Part shown: in pieces, positions 16,719 through 25,811 of the stretch
Numbering within the stretch: the stretch's first letter is position 1
Layout of the letters: every line of letters starts with the position of its first letter
Position numbers and translations under genes: made by a program
From: Streptomyces sp. NBC_01750
Lineage (GTDB): Bacteria; Actinomycetota; Actinomycetes; Streptomycetales; Streptomycetaceae
Direction: 5' to 3'
NCBI RefSeq assembly: GCF_035918095.1
Contig: NZ_CP109137.1
Location: 310,001 to 374,000 of the forward strand
DNA: 64,000 bases
The notes under the pieces: model-generated
What the model saw: only the letters and a program-made list of their open reading frames with translations
Databases searched by the model: none
What the model was told of the DNA's origin: nothing

Positions 16719-16993
16719 GCTTGTTCCTCCTTGTGGAGAACGAGGTGTTCGTGGTGGAGCACACCGTCACGGATGTCGCCCGTGGCGGTGAACCCGGTGT
16801 CGTCGACATAGTCGAGATGACTGCCCGTCAGCGTGTAACGGCCGCTGTAGGCACTGCGACGCGTCCCGCGAGCCTCGTCATAACGGCCGTCGGCACGCAG
16901 CTCTTGCCGGATGTGCCCGTCCGCCGTCACCCACACGCCGACCACATCCGCCCTCTCACCGGCCCCTTCCACAGGGCTCGACTCTTCACTCAC
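16715..16993 (-). CDS. Atu4866-like domain protein
   Basis: A 92-residue protein. GVWVTADGHIRQELRADGRY, GRYTLTGSHLDYVDDTGFTA and DGVLHHEHLVLHK match the small Atu4866-type beta-barrel family, which often sits beside SDR genes. GTG 16993 is chosen because AAAGGAACGCG precedes it; a longer frame to 17089 would add 32 residues that look non-coding. First gene of the three-gene operon. No activity is established for the family. Confidence 0.75.
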   Translation of the reverse strand: MSEESSPVEGAGERADVVGVWVTADGHIRQELRADGRYDEARGTRRSAYSGRYTLTGSHLDYVDDTGFTATGDIRDGVLHHEHLVLHKEEQA

Positions 16994-17126
16994 CGCGTTC
17001 CTTTCCGTACTTCCGTCCAGCTCGCTGTCCGGAGTCTGGACGGCGGAGGAAGGACCAGCCAGGACAGGCTGTGCCGGGGTACGGCACACCCAGGTACGCA
17101 GCCGGGTATCGGTCTAACCTGAAGAG
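16994..17126. promoter_or_regulatory. Divergent promoter region between operon and HTH regulator
   Basis: A 133-bp gap holds the starts of two opposite transcripts. Near the regulator start there are repeated GGTAC-containing blocks (around 17076-17113) and a TAACCT that could be a -10. It is the likely binding site of the adjacent MmyB-type regulator; this is inference from position. Confidence 0.45.
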
Positions 17127-17969
17127 GTGACCAGCAACGATCTCGGGGACTTTCTTCGGGCACACCGTGCACGGCTGCGGCCCGGCGACGTCGGGCTGGC
17201 CTCCTACGGCCGGCGCCGGGTGGCGGGGCTGCGGCGGGAGGAGGTCGCCGTCCTGGCCGGCATGAACACCGACTACTACGCCCGTCTGGAACAGGGCCGC
17301 GAGCACAGCCCTTCGCCACAGATCCTCGACGCGATCAGCGGCGCCCTGCGCATGGACCGCGAGGCACGTGACCATCTGTACCGGCTGGCGGACACCCTGC
17401 CGGACTCTCACCGGACACAGCCGAGAGAGACGGTCAGCCCGATGCTGAGTCAATTGCTGGACGGGTACACGAACACCCCGGCATTCGTCCTCAACCCAGC
17501 GCTGGACCTCCTGGCAGCCAACAGCCTGGCCGACGCGCTCTTCTCTCCGTTCGGGAAAGCGGAAAACCTGGCCCGCATGACCTTCCTCGACCCCGCAGGC
17601 CGCAGCTTCTACGCGCAGTGGCACCGTGCGGCCGAGGCGGTCGTCTCCAGCCTGCGCCAGGCCACCGGCTGTGAACCGCACTATCCACGCCTGCACGAAC
17701 TGGTGAGCGTCCTCACCGAATCGAGCGAGGAATTCGCCACGCTCTGGTCCTCGCACACCGTCTACGGAAAAACCCACGCCGCCAAAGAACTCATCCACCC
17801 CGAGGTCGGAACCCTGTCACTCACCTACCAGTCCTTCGACGTACGCGGTGCACCTGGTCAGCAGGTCGTGATCTACCACGCCGAACCAGGAAGCCCCAGC
17901 TCCCAGGCGCTCTCCCTGCTCGGCAGCCTCAACGCCACACGCCGCCGAGAACCGACCCCGGAGCGGTAG
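17127..17969 (+). CDS. HTH transcriptional regulator with MmyB-like ligand domain
   Basis: A 280-residue XRE-type regulator. The HTH is RRVAGLRREEVAVLAGMNTD, followed by YYARLEQGREHSPSPQILDA. The C-terminal part is MmyB-like: NTPAFVLNPALDLLAANSLA, RMTFLDPAGRSFYAQWHRAA and HTVYGKTHAAKELIHPEVG. Members often repress or activate a divergent SDR operon and the C-terminal PAS-like domain is thought to bind a small lipid-like ligand. The GTG at 17127 lacks a spaced ribosome site, so a leaderless mRNA is possible. Confidence 0.85.
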   Translation: MTSNDLGDFLRAHRARLRPGDVGLASYGRRRVAGLRREEVAVLAGMNTDYYARLEQGREHSPSPQILDAISGALRMDREARDHLYRLADTLPDSHRTQPRETVSPMLSQLLDGYTNTPAFVLNPALDLLAANSLADALFSPFGKAENLARMTFLDPAGRSFYAQWHRAAEAVVSSLRQATGCEPHYPRLHELVSVLTESSEEFATLWSSHTVYGKTHAAKELIHPEVGTLSLTYQSFDVRGAPGQQVVIYHAEPGSPSSQALSLLGSLNATRRREPTPER

Positions 17970-18184
17970 CCCCGTGCTCACCAGCCTGCTCGCGCCGGGC
18001 GGGCAGCCGGCGTGTCAGGGTCGGGACAGGCCGCCCGTTGTCTTCCACGGTCCAGTCTCCGGAGCCGCCGGTCAGGATAAGGGGGCTCGTCGCCGGTACC
18101 GCGCTCAGTGCCGGTGCGTGTGGGGACGGCGACTCGATTGAGGTGAAGTCCTCCAGCCCCGGACATTGGCCCCTGCCGGGGCCG

Positions 18185-18370
18185 CCGGCAGTTATGTTGA
18201 ACTGGTAGCGGCCCAGGAAGTTGATGTTCCGGTCCGTCAGCGGGGACAGCCGGGCCACGTCATCGTCCTTGAGGTCGTGGCTGGGCGACAGCCGCGTCCA
18301 GACACCGGGAGTTCCACAGGACCAGGGCGTTCAAGGACGAGTCCCGGACTGGACGCCGTGCACGTCCATG
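18185..18370 (-). pseudogene. Tn3-family transposase C-terminal remnant
   Basis: On the minus strand LNALVLWNSRCLDAAVAQ is followed, after a one-base shift, by HDLKDDDVARLSPLTDRNIN and FLGRYQFNIT. This is the characteristic end of Tn3-type TnpA (ALVLWNT.YLD..V..L, then ARLSPL....IN..GRY.F). Everything upstream is missing and the fragment ends next to the kinase gene at 18417. Confidence 0.65.
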
Positions 18371-18416
18371 TCGATCGACGGTACACAGCGGTTCCACCGG
18401 CCGACGGCCGTCCCCG

Positions 18417-19970
18417 TCAGCGCCGGGTGAGGGTGGACGGCGCTCCGGCGGACTGCGCCCCTTCGTCGCCCAGGCCCAAGGTGTCGCGTCCGGTCATCGT
18501 GACGACGTAGATATTGCCCTCCGGGCAGGAGACGGCGGTCGATTGGTCGGTGGGATGGCTGGTGACCGCCTCAAAGACCATGGATGTCCTGCGCACCTCC
18601 CGCAGTTGCAGAGCCTCGGTGCAGCCCAGCTCACGGCCGGTGCCCACTTCGGTCAGGTGGCTGACCTGCTTGCCCGCCAGTTCACCCTGCCGTCCCGGGT
18701 GGAGGGTCAGGGTGACATTGAAATCGTTGGTCCGGGCCTGGGTGACGCCGTCGGCCGAGGGGGTGCCCGGGCCGGTGCCGACCCATGTACCCGCCCAGGA
18801 TGCGGGCAGAGAAGCGACGGTGGTAGACGGCGAAGGCGTCGCACCGGATGCATCTTTGCCCGGCAGATGCTGCAGAACGAGCGTGGCTGCCGTCGCGATC
18901 AGGGAGGCGGCGATGGCCCCTGCGACCATCCATGCGGTACGGCCGGACAACCGCCGTCGCAGGAAACGGGTAGCGAGCTGGTCGGCATCCCTTACTCCGT
19001 CGGAGGCCGGGCCATCCGGAGCCTCACCTGGCCCAGATGCCACAGCCGGCGGTTGCGGTGCTGCGGAGACCAGCGCATGCGCTTCCTCCTCCCGCACCGC
19101 GATATCTCTCTCCAGCGCCTCGGGCAGCAGCTGCGGCCAGGTACCGGTGCGGCCGCCCAGGCGTTCCAGCAGCGCGCCGACGGCGCCGACCGTAGGCCGC
19201 TTCTGCGGGTTCTTGGCCAGACAGGACCGCAGCAGCGAAACCAGGGGCGCCGGAACCCCGTCGAGGTTTGGCTCCTCGTGCACGATGCGGTACAGCAAGA
19301 CCGCGGCCGAGACCTCCTCGTCCCGGCGGGAGAAGGGGCCCGTTCCGGTCGCCGCGTACACCAGCACAGCAGCCAGGGAGAAGACATCAGCCGGTGCACC
19401 CGAACCCCCGGCACTCGCCTGCTCCGGCGCCAGATAACCGGGAGAACCGATCACGCCGCCGGTCCGCGTGTGGCGCGAGTCCTCCGTGGCGCGCGCGATC
19501 CCGAAGTCGATGAGCAAGGGGCTACGGCGGCCCAACAGCACATTGGACGGTTTGACATCCCGGTGTGCAAGTCCCGCCCCATGCACCGCCCCCAGCGCCC
19601 CGCACATCTCGGCCGCCAGAGCCAGTACAGACCGCTCGGGCAGTCGGCCGTACCGCTGCACCCACTCAGCCAAGGAAGGCGCGGCCACGTACTCCGTAGC
19701 GAGCCACTGCGGCCGCTGCCCCACGGGGCTGTAGTCCACCACCGCAGTGGTCCAACGGGAGCGCACCCGGTCGCTGTTACGGATTTCACGCGCGAACCGT
19801 TCCTCGAACCCCGGCTCATGCCCGAACTCGGCACGCACGGTCTTCAACGCCAGCGGACGCCCCGCCACAGTCCGGGACAGATACACCCGCCCCATACCAC
19901 CCTCACCGAGCCGGGCCAGTAGCGGATAGCCCCCAAAAAACCCCGGATCCGACCTGTCCAGCGACTCCAC
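18417..19970 (-). CDS. Membrane Ser/Thr protein kinase with extracellular C-terminal domain
   Basis: A 517-residue Hanks-type kinase. G-loop GEGGMG is at 22-27, Lys43 in ALKTV, HRDVKPSN at 136-143, DFG at 155-157 and APE at 181-183; all catalytic elements are present. A Pro/Ala-rich linker precedes one TM helix (about 346-366). An external domain of about 145 residues follows (SWAGTWVGTG, NDFNVTLTLHPGRQGELAGK, CTEALQL), a module seen on Streptomyces kinases lacking PASTA repeats and possibly a sensor. The stop at 18417 is very close to Tn3 debris, so the extreme C-terminus may have been altered. No adjacent phosphatase gene. Confidence 0.88.
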   Translation of the reverse strand: MESLDRSDPGFFGGYPLLARLGEGGMGRVYLSRTVAGRPLALKTVRAEFGHEPGFEERFAREIRNSDRVRSRWTTAVVDYSPVGQRPQWLATEYVAAPSLAEWVQRYGRLPERSVLALAAEMCGALGAVHGAGLAHRDVKPSNVLLGRRSPLLIDFGIARATEDSRHTRTGGVIGSPGYLAPEQASAGGSGAPADVFSLAAVLVYAATGTGPFSRRDEEVSAAVLLYRIVHEEPNLDGVPAPLVSLLRSCLAKNPQKRPTVGAVGALLERLGGRTGTWPQLLPEALERDIAVREEEAHALVSAAPQPPAVASGPGEAPDGPASDGVRDADQLATRFLRRRLSGRTAWMVAGAIAASLIATAATLVLQHLPGKDASGATPSPSTTVASLPASWAGTWVGTGPGTPSADGVTQARTNDFNVTLTLHPGRQGELAGKQVSHLTEVGTGRELGCTEALQLREVRRTSMVFEAVTSHPTDQSTAVSCPEGNIYVVTMTGRDTLGLGDEGAQSAGAPSTLTRR

Positions 19971-20228
19971 GCCCCCGCCCCCTCAATCCACACACTGCCA
20001 ACCCTGCTGAGCCCCCGGACCAGCCCAACCAAGAGCCGCATCCGCAACATTCGCACCAAGCATCACCCGCCACCTCGGGTCTCATTATCCGGCTCGGCCA
20101 TGGCGCGATCCGATGGGCCCTGCGGCCTGCGATCCCGGCGTCGTGGTCTGAGTACTCGCCCCAGACCTGCGGGCCGGTGAGCCGCCTCGCCCCGTAGCCG
20201 ATGCGCGGATCTGGTCCAGCTGCGAGGT
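19971..20228. other. No gene seen between kinase gene and terminator hairpins
   Basis: Kinase upstream region. The minus-strand kinase promoter probably lies near 19980-20080. No supported frame is visible. Confidence 0.4.
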
Positions 20229-20256
20229 CCGGATCCGGCCGGGCGGCCGGATCCGG
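20229..20256 (-). terminator. Strong 12-bp GC hairpin downstream of the methyltransferase gene
   Basis: CCGGATCCGGCC pairs perfectly with GGCCGGATCCGG across a four-base GGGC loop, about 60 bases past the methyltransferase stop. A second, shorter hairpin (CGGACCG/CGGTCCG, 20295-20314) directly abuts the stop. Together they are likely terminators lacking U tracts. Confidence 0.6.
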
Positions 20257-20315
20257 GCCCGATTTCCGTTCGCGCCGGTCGGGCGGTCGCGGCCCGGACC
20301 GGTGTCCCGGTCCGC

Positions 20316-21170
20316 TCAGCGGGCGGTCAGCGAGTAGGCCGGCAGCGGCGTGTTGCCGCGGTCCTTCGCCAGGGACCGGAGCACATCCGCCTGGCTCAGT
20401 ACCAGGTCCCGTACTGTCTGCGGCAGCTCAGACATCCGGTCGACGTTGTCGAGCAGTGTCACGCAGGCTTCCACCTCCCAGTCGCCGTCCTGTAGGGCGG
20501 TTGTGTCCACGGCCGTCCCGGGGGCGGGGTCCCAGCCTGTCACTGGGAGAACCCGAAGCAGGCTTTCGTGCGAGAACGGCGTGCGCACATTGCCTCCGCC
20601 CCGCGATCCGCTCGCCTCGATCTGGCCCTGGATCAGGACGGCCAGCAGGTGGGGCAGCTGGTCAGCTGAGCGGGGTGTGAGGTCCCACTCGGTGAAGCAC
20701 AGGTTCCGTGCCCAGCGACGGACCCGGGCGAGGGTCTCCCGTAGCTGGTCCAGGGAGGCGAAGTACCAGGAGCAGTGTGCCAGGACGGCGTAGTCGAACC
20801 CGCTGTCGGGGAAGGTGACGGCCTCGTCGAGGAGGTCCAGGCCGAAGCGGAATTCGATGCGGGAGCCCAGCGGCGTCGCCTTGAGGTGCTCCGCCGACTG
20901 CCCCAGGGTGACCGGGGCGCCGTACGCCGGATCCGCTATGTCGACAGCGACCACCCGGCCCTGCGGGCCGACGGCCTCGGCGAGAACGGCCGTCATGTCA
21001 CCCTGCCCACAGCCGACTTCCAGGACCGAGGCACCGGCGGGAATGTCCCAGCTGGAGACGAGTGCGGCCCGGTACAGGGTCTGGGACAACTGCATGCCGG
21101 GGCTCACGTCGGCGGCGGCCATGGCGGCCGCGATCGAGGGCACCATCGCCATCAGATCGGTCTTGTTCAC
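20316..21170 (-). CDS. SAM-dependent methyltransferase
   Basis: A 284-residue class I methyltransferase. Motif I is VLEVGCGQGDM, the acidic strand end is RVVAVDIADP, and the later strand is DYAVLAHCSWYFASLDQL. The substrate-binding part has SRGGGNVRTPFSHESLLRVL. It resembles a small group of Streptomyces small-molecule methyltransferases with no assigned substrate. GTG 21170 (VNKTDLMAMVPS) is preceded by GAAGGA at five bases; the longer TTG form at 21209 has no such signal. Stand-alone gene with hairpin terminators. Confidence 0.8.
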   Translation of the reverse strand: MNKTDLMAMVPSIAAAMAAADVSPGMQLSQTLYRAALVSSWDIPAGASVLEVGCGQGDMTAVLAEAVGPQGRVVAVDIADPAYGAPVTLGQSAEHLKATPLGSRIEFRFGLDLLDEAVTFPDSGFDYAVLAHCSWYFASLDQLRETLARVRRWARNLCFTEWDLTPRSADQLPHLLAVLIQGQIEASGSRGGGNVRTPFSHESLLRVLPVTGWDPAPGTAVDTTALQDGDWEVEACVTLLDNVDRMSELPQTVRDLVLSQADVLRSLAKDRGNTPLPAYSLTAR

Positions 21171-21433
21171 AGAATCCTTCGTTGTGCTCTTCGGGTGCGT
21201 GCGTGTCAAGGCTGTTGTTGGTCAGGTCGGCGCCGCTCGTTGATCCTCAAGAAGTACCAGACATGGCTGACCACCCAGGCGTGATATCCCTTCGAAACAG
21301 TGGTTCCGGGCCAGGGCCACTGCGACAACACCCGCTATCCAGTCGCCAAGGACCAAAGCGAGCAGTTGAACCCTACGACGTACCATCCAGGACGGCCCCC
21401 GGTGCCATGACCCGGCACGACGGTGTGGACGGC

Positions 21434-23698
21434 CTACGAACCGCCCGGGCTCCGTCGCCTTCTGATGCGCCGCCACATTCCGTGTCCCGCAGCACTACGC
21501 GCCAGGACGTCGGCGAGTTCTGTCAGCACCAGCGCTTCCTCGGCGTTCTCGCCCAGATGCGCAGCGACCGCAACAGCGTCCGCGTGGAGTTCGCACGCTT
21601 CCTCCCGTCGCCCCACCGCGGCGAGCGCGAGACCAAGCCTGCTCAGCGCGTCGCACAGCGCGTGCTCGTGCGCCCTGAGATCCTCTGCGGCCAGTTGCCT
21701 GAAGACGTCCACGCCCTCAGCGGCCCGCAGCACGGCGTCTTCCGGTCGGTCCGCCTCCAACAGCTTCGCACTGAGATGGATCAACAGGTCGGCGAAGTAC
21801 CTCTGGAAGGTCCCCGGGGCCGCCTGTGCCTGGCGTCTGCGGATCTCCACGGCTTCCTGCGCGGGGGCGACGGCCTCCGAGTGCCGGCCCAGGTCCGCGA
21901 GCGCAACGCTGAGGTTGTGCAGTGCTCCCGCGAGTTCCACATCGTGAAGTGCGGGCTCGTCCCCGCGTGCCCATCGGCGTCCGATGGTCACGGCCTCCTC
22001 GGCGGCCTCCCGGCGCCTTTCCGGATCGCGCTCCTGGATGGCGAGGTTCGCAAGGGAACGTCCCACCAGGGGTTCGATGTCAGGCTGGTCCCGGGCGAGT
22101 TCCCGGTAGATCCTGATGGACTCCTTTGTCGCGGCGACAGCCTCCGCCCGCCGCCCGGCCCCGAACAGCGCCATGCCGAGGATGGTGTGGAGCCCACCCG
22201 TGTCGCTCACCGTTCCGTGACCGTCGACCACTGCCAGCGCCGCCTCAGCCACAGCGGTTCCGTCGTCGAAATAGCGCCACTGGAAGAGGCGATACACGAG
22301 GTCGAAAGCGATGCGTACCACGACATCCGGATGGCTCCCGGAGAAGGTCTGGGCGGCAGCGGTGAGGTTCGCGCGCTCGTCCTTGAGCCAGCCGAGCGCT
22401 TCACTGCGGCTGCCGAACCGCTGACGGCTATGCTCCTCCGGCAGGTCCGCCAGGAGCGCGGTCGCGGCTTCGAACGTCGTGGAGTAGTGCTCCAGCAGCC
22501 GGTCCGCCGCCTCCGCCCGGGCACCCGCGTCGTCCCCTTCCGCCAGTTCCGCCGCGTACAGACGGATCAGGTCGTGCATCCGCCACCGCCCTTCGCCCAC
22601 CGGCTGCTCGCTCAGCAACGCCGTGCGGGCGAGGTCAGCCAGCAGGCCCCGGGCCGGGCGGCCGATCAGGGCTTCCGCCGCTTCCGTGGCCAGGTCCGGG
22701 CCGGGGTTGAGGGACAACAGGCGGAAGAGCAGGGCCTGTTCGGGGTCCAAGCGACGGTACGAGCCCTCGAACGCGGCCCGTACGGCGAGGGAGTGGCCGC
22801 CGTCGTCGTAGCGCAGGTGCTCCAGGCGGCCTCGGGTGTTCGCCAGTTCGGCGGCGAAAGCGGCGAGGGAAAGGCCCGGGTCGCCGGTGAGGCGGGCCGC
22901 GGCGATCTCCAGGGCGAGCGGGAGTCTGCCGCAGTGGCGCACGACCTCGTCCAGTGCCTCACGCTCGCGCGAAGGACGGATGTCGTCGGGACGCGCGCGG
23001 GTGAGGCTGTCGCTGATGAGTTCGCGGGCCGGGCCGGGCGCCAGTTCGTAGAGGCCGAGCTGGCGCGCGGGGAGGGCCGCGAGGATGTCCCGGGAGGTCA
23101 CCACCAACCGGTGTTCGCGACGCGCGGGGATCAGGGGGCTCACCTGCGCGGCCGTTGAGGCGTTGTCCGCCACGAGCAGCACGCGTCGGCCGTGGTCGGC
23201 CATGCGGGCCAGCTCGGAGCGGTAGACGGCCGCCTGTTCGTCGGTCGTGGACGGCAGGTCCTCGTCCCGCACGCCGAGTGCCCGCAGCAGCGCGGCAAGT
23301 GCCTGCCCGCCCGTGACCTGGCCCTCGGGGTCGTAACCGCGCAGATTCACGAACAGCACGCCGCCGGGGTACCAGTTGCGTACGACCGCCGCCTCGTGGG
23401 CGACATGCAGCGCCAGTGCGGTCTTGCCGATCCCCCCGAGTCCGGAGACGGCGGAGACCACGACGGCCGAGGGGCCCTGCCCTTCGGGATCGAGGAGTTC
23501 CAGCAGCTGTTCGGCCTCGGACGTGCGGCCGACGAGGTGGGCCGGTGGGGCCGGAAGCGCGGCCGTTGCCTGCGGTACGGGGCCGGTACCCGTGGCGATG
23601 ATGTTGTACTGGTCGCCGGCGAACTGCTCCACGCGTCCCGCTCCCTGGGCGCGCGCGTGCTGCTCTGCGCGGTGGTTACGCCGCTTCTCCCCCGCCAT
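21434..23698 (-). CDS. NB-ARC (NLR-like STAND) NTPase with TPR repeats
   Basis: A 754-residue NLR-type signalling NTPase. After a short N-terminus holding EQFAGDQYNI (residues 24-33), the NB-ARC domain has VGRTSEAEQL, Walker A GLGGIGKT at 86-93, RVLLVADNAS (Walker B), RLVVTSRD (sensor 1) and CGRLPLALEIAAARL (the GLPLA motif). A winged-helix region contains WRMHDLIRLYAAELA (MHD). From about residue 430 there are TPR-like helical repeats (GGLHTILGMALFGAGRRAEA, ALHNLSVALADLGRHSEAVA). ATG 23698 is four bases from the stop of the two-TM protein gene, indicating an operon. There is no DNA-binding or enzymatic N-terminal domain, so output probably passes through the N-terminal peptide to a partner protein. 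Confidence 0.88.
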   Translation of the reverse strand: MAGEKRRNHRAEQHARAQGAGRVEQFAGDQYNIIATGTGPVPQATAALPAPPAHLVGRTSEAEQLLELLDPEGQGPSAVVVSAVSGLGGIGKTALALHVAHEAAVVRNWYPGGVLFVNLRGYDPEGQVTGGQALAALLRALGVRDEDLPSTTDEQAAVYRSELARMADHGRRVLLVADNASTAAQVSPLIPARREHRLVVTSRDILAALPARQLGLYELAPGPARELISDSLTRARPDDIRPSREREALDEVVRHCGRLPLALEIAAARLTGDPGLSLAAFAAELANTRGRLEHLRYDDGGHSLAVRAAFEGSYRRLDPEQALLFRLLSLNPGPDLATEAAEALIGRPARGLLADLARTALLSEQPVGEGRWRMHDLIRLYAAELAEGDDAGARAEAADRLLEHYSTTFEAATALLADLPEEHSRQRFGSRSEALGWLKDERANLTAAAQTFSGSHPDVVVRIAFDLVYRLFQWRYFDDGTAVAEAALAVVDGHGTVSDTGGLHTILGMALFGAGRRAEAVAATKESIRIYRELARDQPDIEPLVGRSLANLAIQERDPERRREAAEEAVTIGRRWARGDEPALHDVELAGALHNLSVALADLGRHSEAVAPAQEAVEIRRRQAQAAPGTFQRYFADLLIHLSAKLLEADRPEDAVLRAAEGVDVFRQLAAEDLRAHEHALCDALSRLGLALAAVGRREEACELHADAVAVAAHLGENAEEALVLTELADVLARSAAGHGMWRRIRRRRSPGGS

Positions 23699-23702
23699 CC
23701 GG

Positions 23703-24086
23703 CTACCGCCCGCCGGTGTGCTGATCGCCGCCGATCTGCGTAATGCGCGCAGTGCCGGACGATTCGGCCTGCTGCTCCACATCAACAGAGGGCGCGGAGT
23801 CCGTACCACCTCGGCTGCCGCCGATCTGTGTGGTCCGTGAGGCCTCCGTCGCCGTCGCCCGCTGGACCACCCGGCCGCCGCCCCGCGTCTCGCGCCCGGC
23901 CCACCAGCCGAGCGGCGCGCCGGCCGCGCCTGCGGCGACCGTCGCGAACGCGGTGGCGACCGCCCAGCGTTCAGCCTCCCCACGCGGCAGCCAGCCGGAG
24001 AACACCGATCCGGCCAGCCACAGACCGACTCCGAAGGCCACGACCGATGCCATCACAGCCACTGCCCACCGACCCGTTCGCGCCAC
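23703..24086 (-). CDS. Two-TM protein with C-terminal TQIGG repeats, partner of the NB-ARC protein
   Basis: A 127-residue protein with two membrane helices (about 7-30 and 41-62) and a polar C-terminal tail. The tail carries two related segments about 30 residues apart: RTTQIGGSRGG (84-94) and RITQIGGDQHTGG (114-126). The x-Q-I-G core resembles RHIM-type amyloid motifs, and GGDQ echoes AGDQYN in the NB-ARC protein. GTG 24086 follows GAGGGGAG at seven bases; an upstream TTG at 24119 has no signal. Four bases separate it from the NB-ARC gene. The natural guess is a membrane effector triggered by the NB-ARC protein, but no such protein is characterised to my knowledge. Confidence 0.7.
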   Translation of the reverse strand: MARTGRWAVAVMASVVAFGVGLWLAGSVFSGWLPRGEAERWAVATAFATVAAGAAGAPLGWWAGRETRGGGRVVQRATATEASRTTQIGGSRGGTDSAPSVDVEQQAESSGTARITQIGGDQHTGGR

Positions 24087-24306
24087 AGCGGAACTCCCCT
24101 CGTGGTCCCAGTGGTTCAAGGGTTCCAGGCTCAGGCCGCCCTGGGAACACGGCAGGGGCCTCCGGTGCTCCTCGCGGAGCTCCGGGGGCCTTCACCCCGC
24201 GTCAGCGTTGCGCGCGCTCAGAGCTTGAGAGTCGTGGTGACGTACCGTGTCTCGGGGCCGAACGCCTTGTTCATCTCAGAGCGCGAGTTCACGTAGCACC
24301 GCGGGA

Positions 24307-25323
24307 TCAGCGTCCCTCCCGCCCGTCCGACTCGAACGCGCTCAGCAGCAGTTCCCGGTAGGAGAATTCGGTGACCTTCCGCCGTCTGCGTAGCAGGAAG
24401 GTCTTCTCCACTGTTGCCACGTAGCTGAAATGAGGGCGGACAGGTCCCTCGTCGGAGGGTTCGTAGGAGGGCTGCTCGTTCCTGAAAAAATGTACACCGA
24501 GCATCCTCGGAGGCAACTTTTCGTCGTAGAAGGCGACACGGTCCTCACTGATGTGTGGATCCGACCCGTCGGGAAGGCCAGCCAAGCACAGCGGGTCCTC
24601 CAGAACCGTCATGATCTTGCAGAGTTCCCGCCGCGCCTTCGGATAGCCGCCCCGTTTCTGGTCGTACGGCGGAATGACCACAGTGAGGCGTTCAAGCCGC
24701 TGCGTCTCCACGACCTTCCGGATCTCCCACCAGGAGGAAGCCCGGATCTCCTGGCGGGGCGGGATGATCAGGACGACGGAATGGGCCTGCTCGATAAGCT
24801 TCTCCACCGGCTGCATCCAATTGTCATTGGCCTTCATGTAGACGGGACCGCCGGGAGCCAGGAAGAGATGGGGGGCCACCACGGCGTACGTCTCGCAGGC
24901 CGACGTGTCGAACCAGGCACGGTTGACGATCTGTTCCATGGTCGACATGACCTTCATCCCGGCGAGCGACACGGACCGCCGCTTTCTGCTGCTCCGGACG
25001 AGGATGTACCCGTCGGAACCGAACGCGCGCAGAATGAGGCAGTACCTCACGCCCGACCGGACAAGTTCGTCGGTGGTCTCACCGAGGTCCTTGATCCTCA
25101 GCTTCGGTCGGTAGCGCCAGAGCCAGATCATTCTGGCTGCCCCTGCGACGAAGACAAGTAGGACGAAGAACTGCAGAGCGCCGGCCATGCCTTCGATGAA
25201 GAGGTCGACGCTGAAGGCCGCGCCGAGGGTGGTCAGCACGCCAAAGCAGCCGATACCGCGGGTGACCTGCTTGGCGACTACGCGGGCCCCGGTCTGCGGC
25301 ACCAGCTCTTTTCGGTCGGTCAT
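24307..25323 (-). CDS. Membrane-anchored TIR-like domain protein
   Basis: A 338-residue protein. Two hydrophobic helices lie at about 25-45 and 48-70, with the soluble part after them. That part has RYCLILRAFGSDGYI, then NDNWMQPVEKLIEQAHSVVL and SSWWEIRKVVETQRLERLTV. This order (LRxF.xDG, then W..V..L...A..VVL, then WE) is the layout of TIR-like domains in actinobacterial membrane proteins. A catalytic Glu cannot be assigned with certainty (the WWEI Glu is the candidate). ATG 25323 is chosen over a longer frame whose extra 45 residues are atypical. It lies 220 bases upstream of the NB-ARC operon in the same direction, so it may belong to the same signalling set. Confidence 0.6.
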   Translation of the reverse strand: MTDRKELVPQTGARVVAKQVTRGIGCFGVLTTLGAAFSVDLFIEGMAGALQFFVLLVFVAGAARMIWLWRYRPKLRIKDLGETTDELVRSGVRYCLILRAFGSDGYILVRSSRKRRSVSLAGMKVMSTMEQIVNRAWFDTSACETYAVVAPHLFLAPGGPVYMKANDNWMQPVEKLIEQAHSVVLIIPPRQEIRASSWWEIRKVVETQRLERLTVVIPPYDQKRGGYPKARRELCKIMTVLEDPLCLAGLPDGSDPHISEDRVAFYDEKLPPRMLGVHFFRNEQPSYEPSDEGPVRPHFSYVATVEKTFLLRRRRKVTEFSYRELLLSAFESDGREGR

Positions 25324-25811
25324 CGAACGTCGGCAGCCTTTCTTCCGGCGCGCGCGGTGATCCCCGCTCCCGTCCCCCGCCATACCCAGCGGACCGGTCG
25401 CGCTCCTACGGCCAGCTTGTCCGATGAAAAGGATGCCCATGGGGACAATGAAGGACATCGCATGGAAAGGGGGTCACCGCTGCTAATCTGCCGCGCATCA
25501 CGTGGACGACGGCCGTGACGTCGACCTCTATGAGGGCGACACGACCCCCGCGCCATCACCAACAACCCGGTGGCTCGTCCCCTGCCTTGTCAACCTGGTT
25601 GTGACCGCGCTTCCGTGATGACTACGGCCGGAGGACGACGCGGGCTTGAGTAAGGGAAATGAGATTCCCCCGTACTTCTGATGCTTGATCGTCTTGATCA
25701 CGGATGATCAGCTCCCGTCTTGGGCAACAGGGAGGTGCTCAATGGGCATCGCCACGGCGGAGGGGGCACCAATGGCGGAGGACGATGACCCGCCAGTTCA
25801 ACCGTCCGTCT
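25324..25811. other. No convincing gene
   Basis: Upstream region of the TIR-like gene. Short open frames exist (for example a plus frame from 25685) but have no good start or family. A comparatively AT-rich stretch at about 25650-25720 could hold promoters. Confidence 0.4.

Noticed and set aside
18417..20316. Kinase and methyltransferase as one operon
   Set aside because: They are on the same strand but the methyltransferase gene is followed by two hairpins and about 345 bases separate the genes.
21062..23158. 698-codon plus frame opposite the NB-ARC gene
   Set aside because: Antisense shadow; the minus strand has NB-ARC motifs in order.
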